Below are positions 37,167 through 48,053 of a stretch of DNA of 64,000 bases, piece by piece; the stretch's first letter is position 1, and each line of letters opens with the position of its first letter. The stretch covers positions 434,001-498,000 of the forward strand of contig MU119213.1 of the NCBI GenBank assembly GCA_014904845.1, read 5' to 3'. The DNA is from Acephala macrosclerotiorum. Taxonomy: Eukaryota > Ascomycota > Leotiomycetes > Helotiales > Mollisiaceae. The notes beneath the pieces are model-generated. The model was given only the letters and a program-made list of their open reading frames with translations, was not told the origin of the DNA and searched no databases. Position numbers and translations under genes: made by a program.

Positions 37167-39869
37167 ATGGCGCCATCTGAAGCAGCTCAGCACATTCAAT
37201 TTGGCGATGACATTCATCCTGTGAAGACGACTGGCAGCTCCAGAGTCTACCCAAAAGAAAGGCTTACCCCCTCTCTTTCTGAAAAGCCTACGAGTATGAG
37301 CTACGATCACCGCGATGAAGAAGAGCAAAATGCCGCGCAAATCGCAGACGCGGATATGAACCGCAAGAAGAAACAGGTCAGTCTCTCCAAAGTTTAGAGA
37401 GCATTTGCGTCTTTTCTGTCGCATACCCAAGATCATTTCTAATCTTCTTTTAGACCTACTCAGGATGGATGTTGATGTGGCTCGCATACCAAAGTGAGTT
37501 CTACAGCTTCGGCGCACTCAATAGGTCTCACAGCCCAGTCTCATGTGTTGATAGGCACCGGCGTAATCTACGGCGATATTGGCACCTCGCCTCTTTACGT
37601 TTACTCGTCTACTTTCACGTCGCAGCCAACATACGATGATTTGGTTGGAGTAAGTCTCCTTCCAAATTTGAGCGCCGCGCAACTGATAAAAATTCTTTCA
37701 GGCTCTGTCAATTATCATTTGGACCTTGACCTTAATGGTTACGTTGAAATATATGTTCATCGTTCTCGCCGCCGACGATGATGGAGAGGGTGGTACATTC
37801 GCACTTTACAGTCTTCTTGCAAGATATGCGAACATTGTGCGAAGGGATCCAAACATCGTTGGCACAATGAAGCTCGAGCGCCATCTCACGAATGACATGA
37901 AGCCCATGAACAAAGGTGTCCGGAATTTCATCGAGAACTCAGTTGTTGCAAGAATTACTCTAAAGATTCTCGGAGTACTTGGTGTTGCGATGGTGATGGC
38001 AGACGGTGTTCTGACTCCAGGTATGTTATCCTCGAGAAAAGCAAATGAATTATGCTAACAGCGAAACTCTCCAGCTCAATCAGTCCTCGGAGCTATTCAA
38101 GGCATCGAGGTTGCGGCTCCCAGTATTTCGACCTCGACCATCATCGGTGTCTCATGCGCTATTCTAGTCCTCCTGTTCGCCATCCAGCCCTTCGGAACAA
38201 CTAAGATCGCGAGTTCTTTCGCACCCATCGTTATAATCTGGCTGCTGTTCAACCTGTGCTCCGGCATTTACAATCTCTGTAAATTTGACTATACTGTACT
38301 GAAAGCCTTCAGTCCTTACTTCGCCGGACACTACCTCGTGAGGAATGGAGAAGAGGGGTGGAGATCTCTTGGTGGACTCTTGCTCGCCTTTACTGGTGTT
38401 GAAGCCCTCTTCGCAGATTTGGGCGCCTTCAGCAAGAGAGCAATTCAGCTTTCATGGCTCTGCTTAGCATATCCTTGCTTGCTCTTGGCTTATATCGGAC
38501 AAGCTGCGTTCATCTCTCAGGATGCGACGGGAACTGCTTACACCAACCCTTTCTTCAACACCGTGCCTCCAGGAAGCTTTTACTTCAGTCTTGTTATTGC
38601 TATCTTGGCAGCTGTAAGTCGCACCTCAATGTCTTACCTGCGGCAGGTTTTTAGATACCATGCTAATGTCGTTCAGATCGTCGCAAGTCAAGCCATGATC
38701 ACAGGTGCATTTCAGTTGTTGACACAAGTCATGAACGTAAGTCTCAGCAATCATTTCACTATCCAATTCCTTATCAGGTCCCACTCCAATGTTCGTCGCG
38801 CTAACTTCCATTCCTTCAGTTGTCCTACTTCCCTCATATCAAAGTCGTCCACGTCTCAAAGCATTTCCATGGACAAATCTACATTCCACTAGCAAACTGG
38901 CTCTTCATGATCGGAACTGTTATCGTCACAGCAGTCTACAGCAATACCACCCGCCTCGGCAACGCCTACGGCGTCTGCGTCATCTTCGTAACATTCATCA
39001 CCACCTGTCTCGTCTCCCTCGTCGCCATCATAATCTGGAGAATCAACTTCCTCATCGTCATATTCTTCTTCCTCACATTCGGAGCTCTCGATGGCGTCTA
39101 TCTCACCTCCGCACTCACCAAAGTCCCAACTGGAGCTTGGTTTACGGTCTTGCTTGCAGCAATCTTATCATTCATCTTCGTCCTCTGGCGTTTCGGCAAA
39201 GAATCCCAATGGGCCTCTGAAAAATCAGACCGTTTCCAACCCTCCGAATTCCTGACCACCACCGCAACCGGAGAAGTGCAACTCACCTCCTCCTTCGGCG
39301 GCTCGACCATCACATCCGTAAACGGCGTTGGCATCTTTTTCGACAAAGTTGGAGATATGGTACCTATCGTGTTCACGCAATTCGTTCGGAAATTCAGTGC
39401 GAGGCCGAAAATCATTGTGTTTTTCCATATGCGCCCGCTTTCTGTGCCGTCGATACCGGAGAGTGAGAGGTATGTTATACAACGAACTTCCATCCCTGGC
39501 TGCTATCGTATGACTGCTCGTCATGGGTATACCGACCCGATCGTTACCCCTGACCTCGGGCGTGTGATCGTGGAACACTTGATCCTTTTCATAACTCGCG
39601 ATCGTACCTCAACAGGTGAGAGTGCGAGCAGTGTAGAACATAGTCCAGGAGTCCAAGCAGAGTTGGATGTAGTGACTAAAGCGGCGGAAGCACAGATGGT
39701 GTATATCATGGGGAAGGAACAGATGAAGATTAAGGAGGGGACGAATTTTGTGAGGAGGGGCTTACTTTGGTTGTTTTTGTGGATTAGGGAGAATTCGAGG
39801 ACGAAGATGGCGGATATGAATATTCCGTTTGATAGTTTGGTTGAGGTGGGGTTTGTTAAGGAGATTTGA
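37167..39869 (+). CDS. HAK1: High-affinity K+ transporter, HAK/KUP/KT family
   Basis: Seven exons: 37167-37376, 37454-37493, 37555-37649, 37702-38020, 38075-38613, 38677-38736, 38820-39869; total 2313 nt, 770 aa, all junction phases consistent. The N-terminus (MAPSEAAQHIQFGDD) is cytosolic. The family signature TGVIYGDIGTSPLYV is at residues 85-99, followed by YMFIVLAADDDGEGGTFALY and many hydrophobic segments (about twelve expected), then a hydrophilic C-terminal domain from about residue 550 (FRPSEF-like QPSEFLTT; VRRGLLWLFLWIRENSR). HAK permeases import K+ across the plasma membrane, by H+ or Na+ coupling in characterised fungi. Two exons are very short (40 and 60 bp). It is convergent with the CDF gene. 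Confidence 0.93.
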
Positions 39870-40749
39870 GGTTTTGGTGTGGGGGAAGAGGGGGAGAGGG
39901 GTGGGAGGGAGAACATCATGCCGCACGAAGACTGATGATTTTTGGGTAGTAGATATTACAATAAAAAACGAGATATACCCCCAATGCTGCTTCGAGATTG
40001 GATTGTGAGATCTGGCAACAGCGAGGGTGAAGCAGCATTTGACGTATCTTCACGTGTTTAGGCTTTAAGACTGCAGTCCATACTATGTTCAAATGAGAAT
40101 GAGAGACATTAGAAAGTCAGCAAAGTCCCTAATCAGGACGGAACACGCCGAGCTTTCCTTGCACGAAACTCACAGGAGAATCCCAGTATAAAGCTTCAGT
40201 GCTTGAGATGATTTTGTAGTTAATCTGAACTTCAAAGCTCGAAGCTCCAACCATGGATCTGCTGTCGTCTGAAGTTGATCCGATGAAATCAACCCTCTAA
40301 TAAGCGAGGCAATTCAGGGGCTTGACGAAATGAACCCAGTCGCCACTCTTGACCTTCTTAGCGCTTTACGAGGCATGCCGCATCTATGCAATTATGTGTT
40401 TAAGTTGCTTAGAGTGGGATTAGACCATGCTCATTCCGGGAAGACAGCCAAAAAGATGGGGGTCACTATGCGCGTTATGATTGCCCATCGATCGGAGGGA
40501 GAGAAATTGGTCATTTAAATCATTGTTTTTTTTGATTCGTACTGTAGTCAAGCTCAGGCAATATTGATTTGTGTGCTCATAATAGTGGAATTGCACATAC
40601 GCCCCTCCGGCATGTCTGCGAACGCCAAATCCAAGAGCCCCATATAAGCACAACAATCTATAAAGACATTACATAGAAGCTTTTCTTCCGTTGTCGGCCG
40701 TTATCACACTTAGTTACCACCTGCTGTTTACTTTCAACGCCAGTTACAC
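39870..40749. other. Convergent intergenic region
   Basis: This lies between the 3' ends of the potassium transporter and the CDF transporter. A G-rich stretch follows the HAK stop. No gene is seen. Confidence 0.5.
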
Positions 40750-42129
40750 TTATAGATCCTTCTTGAAAGCGTGCTCAGGCTTGTGGGTAGTCTCGTAGTC
40801 AACATGAACATAGGCTCTCTCGACATCGGGAAGACTCTCAAGCTTGATCTGCAGCTCCTCTGCGACATCGTGTGTATCCCTCAAACTGCTGCCAGCATTC
40901 ATAACAATATCTACTTCAGCGATGAGTCTGGGGCCAGAGTGATACACGCGAACTGTATCAATGCCTTCGATTTCCGGAGAGTGGGTCAAGCAGACATAGG
41001 TAATGAGTTGTTGAGTCTCGACTGAGGCAGTAACTCCAACCAAGAGCAAGAATTCGGAGAATGCAGTACGCAGCCAAATGCAAGAGATCAAGACGGACAA
41101 GATAATGGACCCCATAGGATCAATCCACCACTTGAGCTTAGAACCACCGACGGAAGTCAAGATACCGAAACCGTTGATGAGGAGATCATTACGATGATCT
41201 TGCCAAAGGATATCGATCTGCGAGTATTTGTCCTTCAAAGCCCAGCAATAGAGGAAGAGCCCAAGTTTCGTGCAGAAAGCTGTTGCAACAGCGATGACCG
41301 ATGGTAAATGGAATTTGTTAAGCTCGTCGTGGGTAGATTGCGCTAGTTCGCGGACAGAGAAGGCGATGAGGATGAAGGATACTGAGGTCATGAGGAAGCA
41401 GAAAGCGATGTTGCCGACGGTCTCTAGGCGGGCCTTGCCAGATGGGAATCGGTTTGGGTCAACGCGTTTAACAGCACGGTTGGCTAAGATTAAAGTAACG
41501 TTGGACATAGGATCGAAAATAGCGTCTGCCATAGTGGTAAAGAGAGATAGAGATCCGGAGGAAATGGCACCGTAGAGTTGAAGCCCTGCGAGGGCGATGT
41601 TGGCCGCGAACGACCCGTAAACCGCGATTTGAAACTTCAAGTGATCCGCGCCCGCCTCTTCCTTTGCCTCAGCTCGGTGGTCTTCAACCGACTTGAGCAT
41701 ACGCTCGATGCTCTCATTCTGAGCCTCGTAGAACTTTTGTATCTTCCTTGCCTGGTATGCATTCTTGTTAAACTTTATGGGTCCGCATCCATCACGCTTT
41801 CGAGATGTGTTAGCCGTGATAAGCTTGAGCTCGTTCTCGTTCTTGTAGGCTGAAGACAGCTGGTATGGGTCGTTCTCGCGCGTGTATCGAGGAGGTCGTT
41901 GCTCTTCGAGGTCGCTCATTAAGCCATGTGTAGTGTGTCGTGAGATAGGGTCGTGTTGATGTTCCGCTGGAGGGGTAACGGCTTCGAATGCAGTGCTCGC
42001 GCCTGGCTTATTGGAGGGATTGGACTGGATAGGCGTATGAATCCCAGATCGGGGATTTGGATGAGGATGAAGGTGAAAAGGGTGCGGATGCATGGTGATG
42101 CTGTTTGAAAGGTCCGGTGGATGCGCCAT
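40750..42129 (-). CDS. Cation diffusion facilitator (CDF) metal transporter, Mn-type motif
   Basis: One exon, 459 aa, from ATG at 42129 (MAHPPDLSNSITMHPHPFHL), the first in-frame ATG. The N-terminal ~175 residues are hydrophilic and His/Pro-rich at the start. Six membrane segments follow, beginning FQIAVYGSFAANIALAGLQL. The metal-site Asp pairs are DAIFD (202-206) in the second segment and DHRND (311-315) in the fifth; DxxxD in both is the pattern linked to Mn2+-selective CDF proteins, where Zn-type members have His. The C-terminal cytosolic domain (VRVYHSGPRLIAEVDIVMN; VERAYVHVDYE) is the usual CDF dimerisation domain. Role: metal efflux from cytosol into an organelle or out of the cell; metal is inferred from motif only. 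Confidence 0.9.
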   Translation of the reverse strand: MAHPPDLSNSITMHPHPFHLHPHPNPRSGIHTPIQSNPSNKPGASTAFEAVTPPAEHQHDPISRHTTHGLMSDLEEQRPPRYTRENDPYQLSSAYKNENELKLITANTSRKRDGCGPIKFNKNAYQARKIQKFYEAQNESIERMLKSVEDHRAEAKEEAGADHLKFQIAVYGSFAANIALAGLQLYGAISSGSLSLFTTMADAIFDPMSNVTLILANRAVKRVDPNRFPSGKARLETVGNIAFCFLMTSVSFILIAFSVRELAQSTHDELNKFHLPSVIAVATAFCTKLGLFLYCWALKDKYSQIDILWQDHRNDLLINGFGILTSVGGSKLKWWIDPMGSIILSVLISCIWLRTAFSEFLLLVGVTASVETQQLITYVCLTHSPEIEGIDTVRVYHSGPRLIAEVDIVMNAGSSLRDTHDVAEELQIKLESLPDVERAYVHVDYETTHKPEHAFKKDL

Positions 42130-43100
42130 AATTGTGGAAAAATCCCCCGGATACAGCTGCACAAGACCAAACAACTGCAGGATCAAAAGAAATATGAGGG
42201 GGAAGAGTGAAAGGGGTATTAAAATGGTCTCATCAGATCCAATTGAATGTCTGTTGGGTCTGGGGGGATGAAACCTGGTGGGTGAATTGTGTATGTAAAA
42301 GAGAAGTGTAAAGCTTGCCTGTCCGGTGGCGGCGAAACCACGCAGCTGGGCGAAGCTCGCTGCTTGGCATGGAAGAGATTGACTCCATTTTGTGGTCCTG
42401 TTGAGATTGCTGCCTTATCTTCGTCGATGAAGTCATTCACAACTTGCAAGATGATGAAGACACAAAGAAGGTATGTTCAGACTGCAAATGGAGGGACGAA
42501 CGAGTATTTATCGCGCGTCACTGCTGGCCGGGCTGCTACTCGAAAAGTGACAAGCCCGTGTTTCTCCGATTCACGTGCCGAGCCTCGGAGTCGAGACCAC
42601 TTCACCTCATCTCAATCGCCTCATCTCAATCACCTCATCTCATCCATCTCCAAGATGAAAACACTCACCGAAGCTTGGTCATCCTTCACAAGCCTAACGA
42701 TGCACGCTTGAAATGTCGGTTCCTCAGTCACACTCGGTGAGAGCATGAGAGCATGAGAGCATCCCCACGCATACAAGCTCTCTGCAAACTACCATATTTT
42801 TTCTAAGCAAGTGCTCCATTGGTTGTGCTCCATTGGTTCCGGCGCTCCCATCGTACTGTATATTATTTCAACACGCACACTCTTCGAGAGTTCTACCTGT
42901 TTTCCATGCGGCTCTTGTTCGTGACCTCTCTCCCGCTTTGAATAAGGTTATGTGGTGGCTGAGCAAGCTGAAAGTCATATAACACGAGCCTCATCCGACT
43001 AATATCTTAACTACATACTTTTCGAAGTCCGATGTTATTCCAACCCTTCGTCTTTTGAAGTTGTGTCCGCGATTTGTACTTGCAGCGATGCACATTCATC
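42130..43100. promoter_or_regulatory. Divergent promoter region of the CDF and HET genes with three short tandem repeats
   Basis: This 971-bp spacer separates two divergent starts. It holds three independent direct-repeat blocks: a 14-bp unit three times at 42603-42644 (core CCTCATCTCAAT), GAGAGCAT three times at 42739-42762, and an exact 14-bp duplication, GTGCTCCATTGGTT, at 42811-42838. The last gives two ATTGG motifs, the inverse of the CCAAT box bound by HAP/NF-Y. The region is closer to the HET start on the plus strand. Regulatory function is inferred. Confidence 0.45.
42811..42838. repeat. Tandem 14-bp duplication carrying two inverted CCAAT boxes
   Basis: GTGCTCCATTGGTT occurs twice in a row without mismatch. 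Each copy contains ATTGG, about 265-290 bp upstream of the HET start codon. Confidence 0.7.
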
Positions 43101-45704
43101 ATGGAGTACCGCCCACTTGATGATGAGCGACGAGAAATACGTCTCCTGACAGTGGAAAGGACTTCAAGTCGCAGCAAATATGTTACCTGCAGGCTCCATC
43201 GCTACTCTATGGATCGACTCCCGCCATATACAGCTTTATCCTATTGCTGGGGTGATCCTAAGGATACGGTGACAATGATTGTCAATGGCAAAAAGTTTTC
43301 CGCAACCAGAAACCTCGAGGCTGCATTACGACAAATTTCACGAGACGGCTATTCTACGATATGGGCCGATGCCATCTGCATCAACCAGGACGACAACAAT
43401 GAGCGCAACCACCAGACTCTCTACATGCGAGAGATCTATTCAGCTGCAGAATGCGTGATAGCTTGGCTAGGTCCCGAGACGCCAAGCAGCACGGCTATTC
43501 TAGATCATCTCGAGTCACTCGAGGAACGGAAATCGGGACTCCTGGATACCCTAGGAGATTGGGGAATAGAGATTCTTCCTGGGCAGACTGGGTCGTCCTC
43601 TCAGGTCTCGAAGGAGCGGCAATCGTGGATTACCTTCTCGGGCATGTCTCAAGCTTCACGGGAGGAACGACGGGAAGTCTACACTGACCGGACCGAAATC
43701 TTCCTCGATCGAAGACTGGAACAGGCATTTAGAACTATCATCCCCGGATTTCAAGAGTTCTTCGATCGTACCTACTGGACAAGAGTGTGGATTATCCAGG
43801 AGGTTGCCGTCGCCTCCCGCGTTATTGTCTACTGCGGATCGAAGTACACAAAAATGGAGAACATCGAGAAGCTTCTTGTCAGAACTGACGAAGGCAAGAA
43901 GCTGCTTCGAGACAATCGAGTTCCAAACTTCACCGCCTTTCGGAAATCCAAGATCTCTGGGAAGTCAAAGACGCTGGTGAAGCTCTTGATGAGTAGCAGA
44001 TCGTCATTAGCCACGGACCCGCGAGACAAAGTCTATGCATTGCTGGGGCTTTCATCTGATAGCAAATTGCTCATGAATCCAGACTACCAGAAGCCGTTAT
44101 GCTCCGTTCTCGAAGAGCTGACGAGAAACCTACTTCTCGAGAGAAAGTGTGCCAATATCCTACTCTTCCGATCCGATGGACGTGCACCAGACAAACGTCT
44201 TCCCTCTTGGGTCCCAGACTGGCTTGATCTATCCTCTATGAACAGGCCTTGGCACTCTGCCCTCGCGGGACCAGACGGCAAAATTCCAAGATCTGCTACT
44301 GAGCGCTTTATGCTAGACTTTGAATTCCCTCGCAACCTTCCTGGGTCCAGTATTCTTGCGCCGGTTTACAACCGATTGCTGAAGCCGAAACCCGTTTTCT
44401 TCGGAGAAGAAACACCGGAGTGGAAAGAAGGGAGTTCACTTCAGCAATGGATTTTTGCGCAAGATCCGCGCTTGATGAACTCTGATGGACCAAACATGCC
44501 TTTCGTCATGCCTCTTATCAAGATTCGAGGGTGTATCCTAAAGATGAGAGGTTATATCATCGACCAGGTGGATGGAATTTCAGCGCAAGCAGTCGGAAGA
44601 AACGAGTCTGTATCTGAAAAAGAACTGGAAAGACGAGATATGTTGCAGCCGCTCGGGGAAAAGAGCTACTACACGAAACCACCAATCATCCAGGAAGAAT
44701 GGGACAATAAGAAGAATGCATTCATCACCTACAATGAAACAACCACTTATTCAGACAACAGACTAGTTTTCAAGAACAGGTCAGGCTCCGGAGAGAGATC
44801 AATCTCAAGAGAGAGATCGGTCTCCAGAGCGGAATCAGTCTCCAGAGCGGAATCAGCCTCCAAAGGGGAATCTGCCTCCAAAGGGGAATCAGTCTCCAAA
44901 GAGGAGCCAGCCACCAACGAAGATTCAGACATCAGCGAGCGCTCAGTTGTCGATAAAGAATCCCACGAAGAATCAATCACCAACAAAACTACAGCTCGAG
45001 CAATCGCCGAAACCCTCTCTATGCAGCGCATAGATTTCGGTGCGCACATCGGCTGGGGCACACGCTGCACGAATCCGCTAGGGCTATTCTTAGCGCTTCG
45101 CAATGAACCCAAGGATTCTGTTGTAGGAGCCTGGATTGAACGGAATCTATCGTTCATGATTGCCGGTCGGACGATGGAGCAGTGGATGAAATACGCAAAA
45201 CGATTCGCTGAGTTCAAGGAGCCTAAGGAGCCCATACTAACTGCAGAAACTGGCGCGTTGGTCAGGACGGTCGATGTTGACGAAGCGAAAGCAAATAGAA
45301 AGGAGGCCACCGGCGTAGGTGCAAATAAGATCTCCCCCGAACAAGCTTCTCGCATCAGGGGAGTATCAAAGACCATCAAAGGGCAATCCAGAAAAGACCA
45401 AACCTTCAAGGCAAGGCGAAACAGATACATAGAAAGAGTAGCTATGGTAGTAGGCTGCGGCATGAGGCTCACCACCACGGAAGCAGGCCGAGTTGGGATG
45501 GTACATCCTCAAGCAGAGGATGAAGATCTAATATGCCATTTGAGGGGATGTGCTATGCCTGTTGTGCTTCGACGGTGTACAACGGGGAAAAGGTATTATG
45601 TTGTTGGGGAAGCTTATTTGTGGCCACCGGAGGATTTTGCGCCGAGTTCTTTGAGGGTTGAGGAGTTTAAGAATAAGGAGGAGGTTGAGTTTTTGATGGA
45701 GTGA
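43101..45704 (+). CDS. HET-domain (heterokaryon incompatibility) protein
   Basis: One exon, 867 aa, from ATG 43101 (MEYRPLDDERREIRLLTVER). The HET domain has its classic blocks: YTALSYCWGD (residues 43-52), WADAICINQDDNNERNHQ (about 94-111) and AAECVIAWLGPET (about 116-128), then WTRVWIIQEVAVA and DPRDKVYALLGLSS. After the domain, residues 564-605 form an in-frame hexapeptide repeat (see repeat entry). The C-terminus, CAMPVVLRR and YYVVGEAYLWP, matches the usual end of long HET proteins. HET proteins can trigger cell death on non-self contact, often together with a partner locus; no obvious intact partner (NLR, SesB-type) lies beside it. The gene is intact, with decayed genes downstream. Confidence 0.92.
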   Translation: MEYRPLDDERREIRLLTVERTSSRSKYVTCRLHRYSMDRLPPYTALSYCWGDPKDTVTMIVNGKKFSATRNLEAALRQISRDGYSTIWADAICINQDDNNERNHQTLYMREIYSAAECVIAWLGPETPSSTAILDHLESLEERKSGLLDTLGDWGIEILPGQTGSSSQVSKERQSWITFSGMSQASREERREVYTDRTEIFLDRRLEQAFRTIIPGFQEFFDRTYWTRVWIIQEVAVASRVIVYCGSKYTKMENIEKLLVRTDEGKKLLRDNRVPNFTAFRKSKISGKSKTLVKLLMSSRSSLATDPRDKVYALLGLSSDSKLLMNPDYQKPLCSVLEELTRNLLLERKCANILLFRSDGRAPDKRLPSWVPDWLDLSSMNRPWHSALAGPDGKIPRSATERFMLDFEFPRNLPGSSILAPVYNRLLKPKPVFFGEETPEWKEGSSLQQWIFAQDPRLMNSDGPNMPFVMPLIKIRGCILKMRGYIIDQVDGISAQAVGRNESVSEKELERRDMLQPLGEKSYYTKPPIIQEEWDNKKNAFITYNETTTYSDNRLVFKNRSGSGERSISRERSVSRAESVSRAESASKGESASKGESVSKEEPATNEDSDISERSVVDKESHEESITNKTTARAIAETLSMQRIDFGAHIGWGTRCTNPLGLFLALRNEPKDSVVGAWIERNLSFMIAGRTMEQWMKYAKRFAEFKEPKEPILTAETGALVRTVDVDEAKANRKEATGVGANKISPEQASRIRGVSKTIKGQSRKDQTFKARRNRYIERVAMVVGCGMRLTTTEAGRVGMVHPQAEDEDLICHLRGCAMPVVLRRCTTGKRYYVVGEAYLWPPEDFAPSSLRVEEFKNKEEVEFLME
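44790..44915 (+). repeat. In-frame 18-bp tandem repeat in the HET gene
   Basis: Seven imperfect 18-bp units encode GERSIS, RERSVS, RAESVS, RAESAS, KGESAS, KGESVS and KEEPAT; an eighth, more diverged unit (NEDSDI) may follow. All units stay in frame. Ser/Glu/Arg/Lys-rich composition suggests a flexible charged linker between the HET domain and the C-terminal region. Confidence 0.85.
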
Positions 45705-46502
45705 GAGATACCAATCATCAAGAGGAGAGAATATAATGGTTACAAGGATAAACATAAGGAGCACCTCGGGGAAAACGGGAAAGGTACCTGGCTCATGAAT
45801 CAACAAGGAGCTAGAGGAACTTGAATTCCTGTGCACAAGATTCGGTATTTCGATTAAAATAATCCAGAGGACGTGGGATACCTGGGGCGGGATAAGCTTA
45901 CAATGGATGATCGGATATTCAGAGAACGGGGCGATAGAAAGGACGCGATGGAGGAGCGGAATGAGAACGATGTGGTGAAGCGGGAGCGGGAGCAGGACAA
46001 GCGGCAAAGTGGTTAAGAGCAGCGGGAAGAGCCCTTGAAGAGGACAGGCAATGAGAAATCAAATGGAAAGATAAGGGTGATTTTGTTGGACCTAGAGCGG
46101 AGGTTGTTTTCTCAACTTCCAGGCGAAGTAGGTGATGGAGGGTGGGTTTTTGGCAAAGTGAACCTCTGGGCCGAGAATAGGCAATACACTCTCCCATATT
46201 CATTACGAGGTCCGACAAGTGCCTGAAGATTCAAGAAGACAAGGTCATACCAACTCTTAGCGAGGGACGATTTCTTCTTTCCTTTCTTCGAGTCACCTTC
46301 GCGGCAGGCGCCATTGTGACGAAAAATAGCCAGACCGAGTAGAAGCGTCTCCTTCCTCTTCGGCCATAAATCAAACTCAATTTCCACCGGAATTCCCAAC
46401 TATTCAACTACTTTTTCCATAGCACCTTGCCGACAGCAAGTCACTCTTATTAATTCCGCTTCCATCAACGCGCAGATGAGAATATCATAAGCAATTTGTG
46501 CC
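45705..46502. other. Intergenic region downstream of the HET gene
   Basis: No gene is recognised. The plus strand is purine-rich from about 45715 to 46030. Confidence 0.45.
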
Positions 46503-47009
46503 ATGGATACAAGCTCTTCTGCACACAATGGTTTTCAGTCCATTCGAGATGGTGAGATGAATAGCAAAGTCCAACCCTCATTGCCACTGGTCCATCGAAC
46601 ATTACACAAAGCGCGCTTTGTGTATGGTGAAGGTGAGTCGCCACGCTTGGATGTCTTCTGAACTCCTCAAGACTGGACTTGGTGTGGTACTTTACCGACT
46701 ATTTTCACAGCAAATGGGATATCGTCACCGTCGATCGAAGAAACGGCCGCGGCCATTACGCCCACTACTTTGACGACACTGTTGACCACATTGATTGGCC
46801 TATCCCTGTCCATCAAAACATCGTTCACCTGCTTCACGGACTTGCCATTTGTACCCCGTCGCAAGATTTGGAAATTTGCATTCCTAGGTCCGCGCATCTT
46901 CTTTAATAAAAGCAAGGTCCTCTTGAACACAAGCATGCGACCCATCGTCTACAACTACTTCCTTCCGCCTAGGTTCTCATCTTACAGCAAATATCGTCCA
47001 CGACTATAA
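46503..47009 (+). CDS. Weak candidate gene, 142-aa unknown protein
   Basis: A two-exon model, 46503-46632 and 46711-47009, uses a GTGAGT donor and a TTTCACAG acceptor and keeps phase (429 nt). The protein starts MDTSSSAHNGFQSIRDGEMN, has a Thr/Leu-rich hydrophobic stretch (TLTTLLTTLIGLSLSIKT) and a basic C-terminal part (PFVPRRKIWKFAFLGPR). I do not recognise it. It ends within a few bases of the 2EXR relic coming from the other strand. A chance splice-compatible pair of frames is possible, so this is a candidate only. Confidence 0.3.
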
Positions 47010-47655
47010 TTCCGGAGCTTTGGCTAGTGCAGGAAAGGACACCAACTCGATATTGTCTATTGTTTCGAGGGCGAGGAGGTACTTCTTTAATCGCCGAAAG
47101 ATTTCAGCGTTTAGATTTATTATTTCACGTAGTATATCTGTCAATATCTGTCATCGAGATAGCTGCTTTCTTGACTTTTTAGAAACCTTTGATTTTTCGA
47201 TCAACGATTCTAGGTCCCACTGCAGGATTCCGGTCCTTTCTTCTTCGTGGAGTCATGTAGTGGAACATGGTCCAAAGAGACAAGCAATCTAGTGCGATCC
47301 TATCGGTGCCTAGATTAAATGGAATGATACCGTTGCGGTCATCGGTCAGGATAGCGGGTGATTGGGAGATGACGTAGGTTGCGTATGTGGAGAGCTCGTC
47401 GTGTGCTTCATGGTTGATGACAACTAGACGAAGGTTATTGGGATTTTCTATAGAAGTGGGAGATGAGAAGGAGAAGTGGTATTGAAGATGATTCAGTTCT
47501 TGGATCTAGCTTGGGTGGGGTGCGAACTCGACGTATCCTTCCGTTTGGATCGGGTGTGTCTGGGAGAATGATGCGACGGTTGCCCTTCGCCAGATTATTC
47601 ATTGCAGCTCTATGGGAAGACCCGGGAAAAGATGGAATTGGTTACATGTTCTCAT
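47004..47655 (-). pseudogene. 2EXR-domain protein pseudogene
   Basis: From ATG 47655 one frame of 158 codons reads MRTCNQFHLFPGLPIELQ, TGA (codon 19), IIWRRATVASFSQTHPIQTE, TAG (codon 50), then NLRLVVINHEAHDELSTYAT, GIIPFNLGTDRIALDCLSLW and a TAA at 47179-47181. FHLFPGLPIEL...IIWRRA and the fixed IPFN..TD block are typical of fungal 2EXR proteins. A C-terminal-looking segment, LREIINLNAEIFRRLKKYLL to a stop at 47004-47006, lies in another frame, which suggests an added frameshift. Both premature stops could come from C-to-T changes. The function of 2EXR proteins is unknown. Confidence 0.7.
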
Positions 47656-48053
47656 AATGAGCAGATTTGGGGGATCATACGTGAACGATTACTGCTGGTA
47701 TTATCATGAATCGAGGTTTTCAAGTACTCCGTGGACTTACGGACAGAGACAATACCCACACAGCCATATGTTTCCCGCTGCACCAAACAAAGACACAACC
47801 AACACCGCACTCGGCATTTCAATGCGATTCAAATTTCTTTGTCCTTCAACTTCACCTTCGAATAAATGACAATGCCCATTGATTAATCTTCCCACCCCCT
47901 AAAATACCTTCTTACCGTCACCAATCCGCTAAAAATCTAGCAATGTCAGACTTTAATGATATTGAATATACTCGCTGGCTCGACAGCTCAATTGATTGTA
48001 CGTATGCCAAGAAAAAAGTCCATTCCCACACTTAGCCCGAAACACTTCATGGC

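Noticed and set aside
44747..45478. 243-residue minus-strand frame inside the HET gene
   Set aside because: It mirrors the Ser/Glu repeat and flanking coding sequence; the plus-strand frame is a full HET protein.
46667..46945. 92-residue minus-strand frame
   Set aside because: It has no family features and lies opposite the weak spliced candidate on the plus strand; at most one is real and neither is proven.
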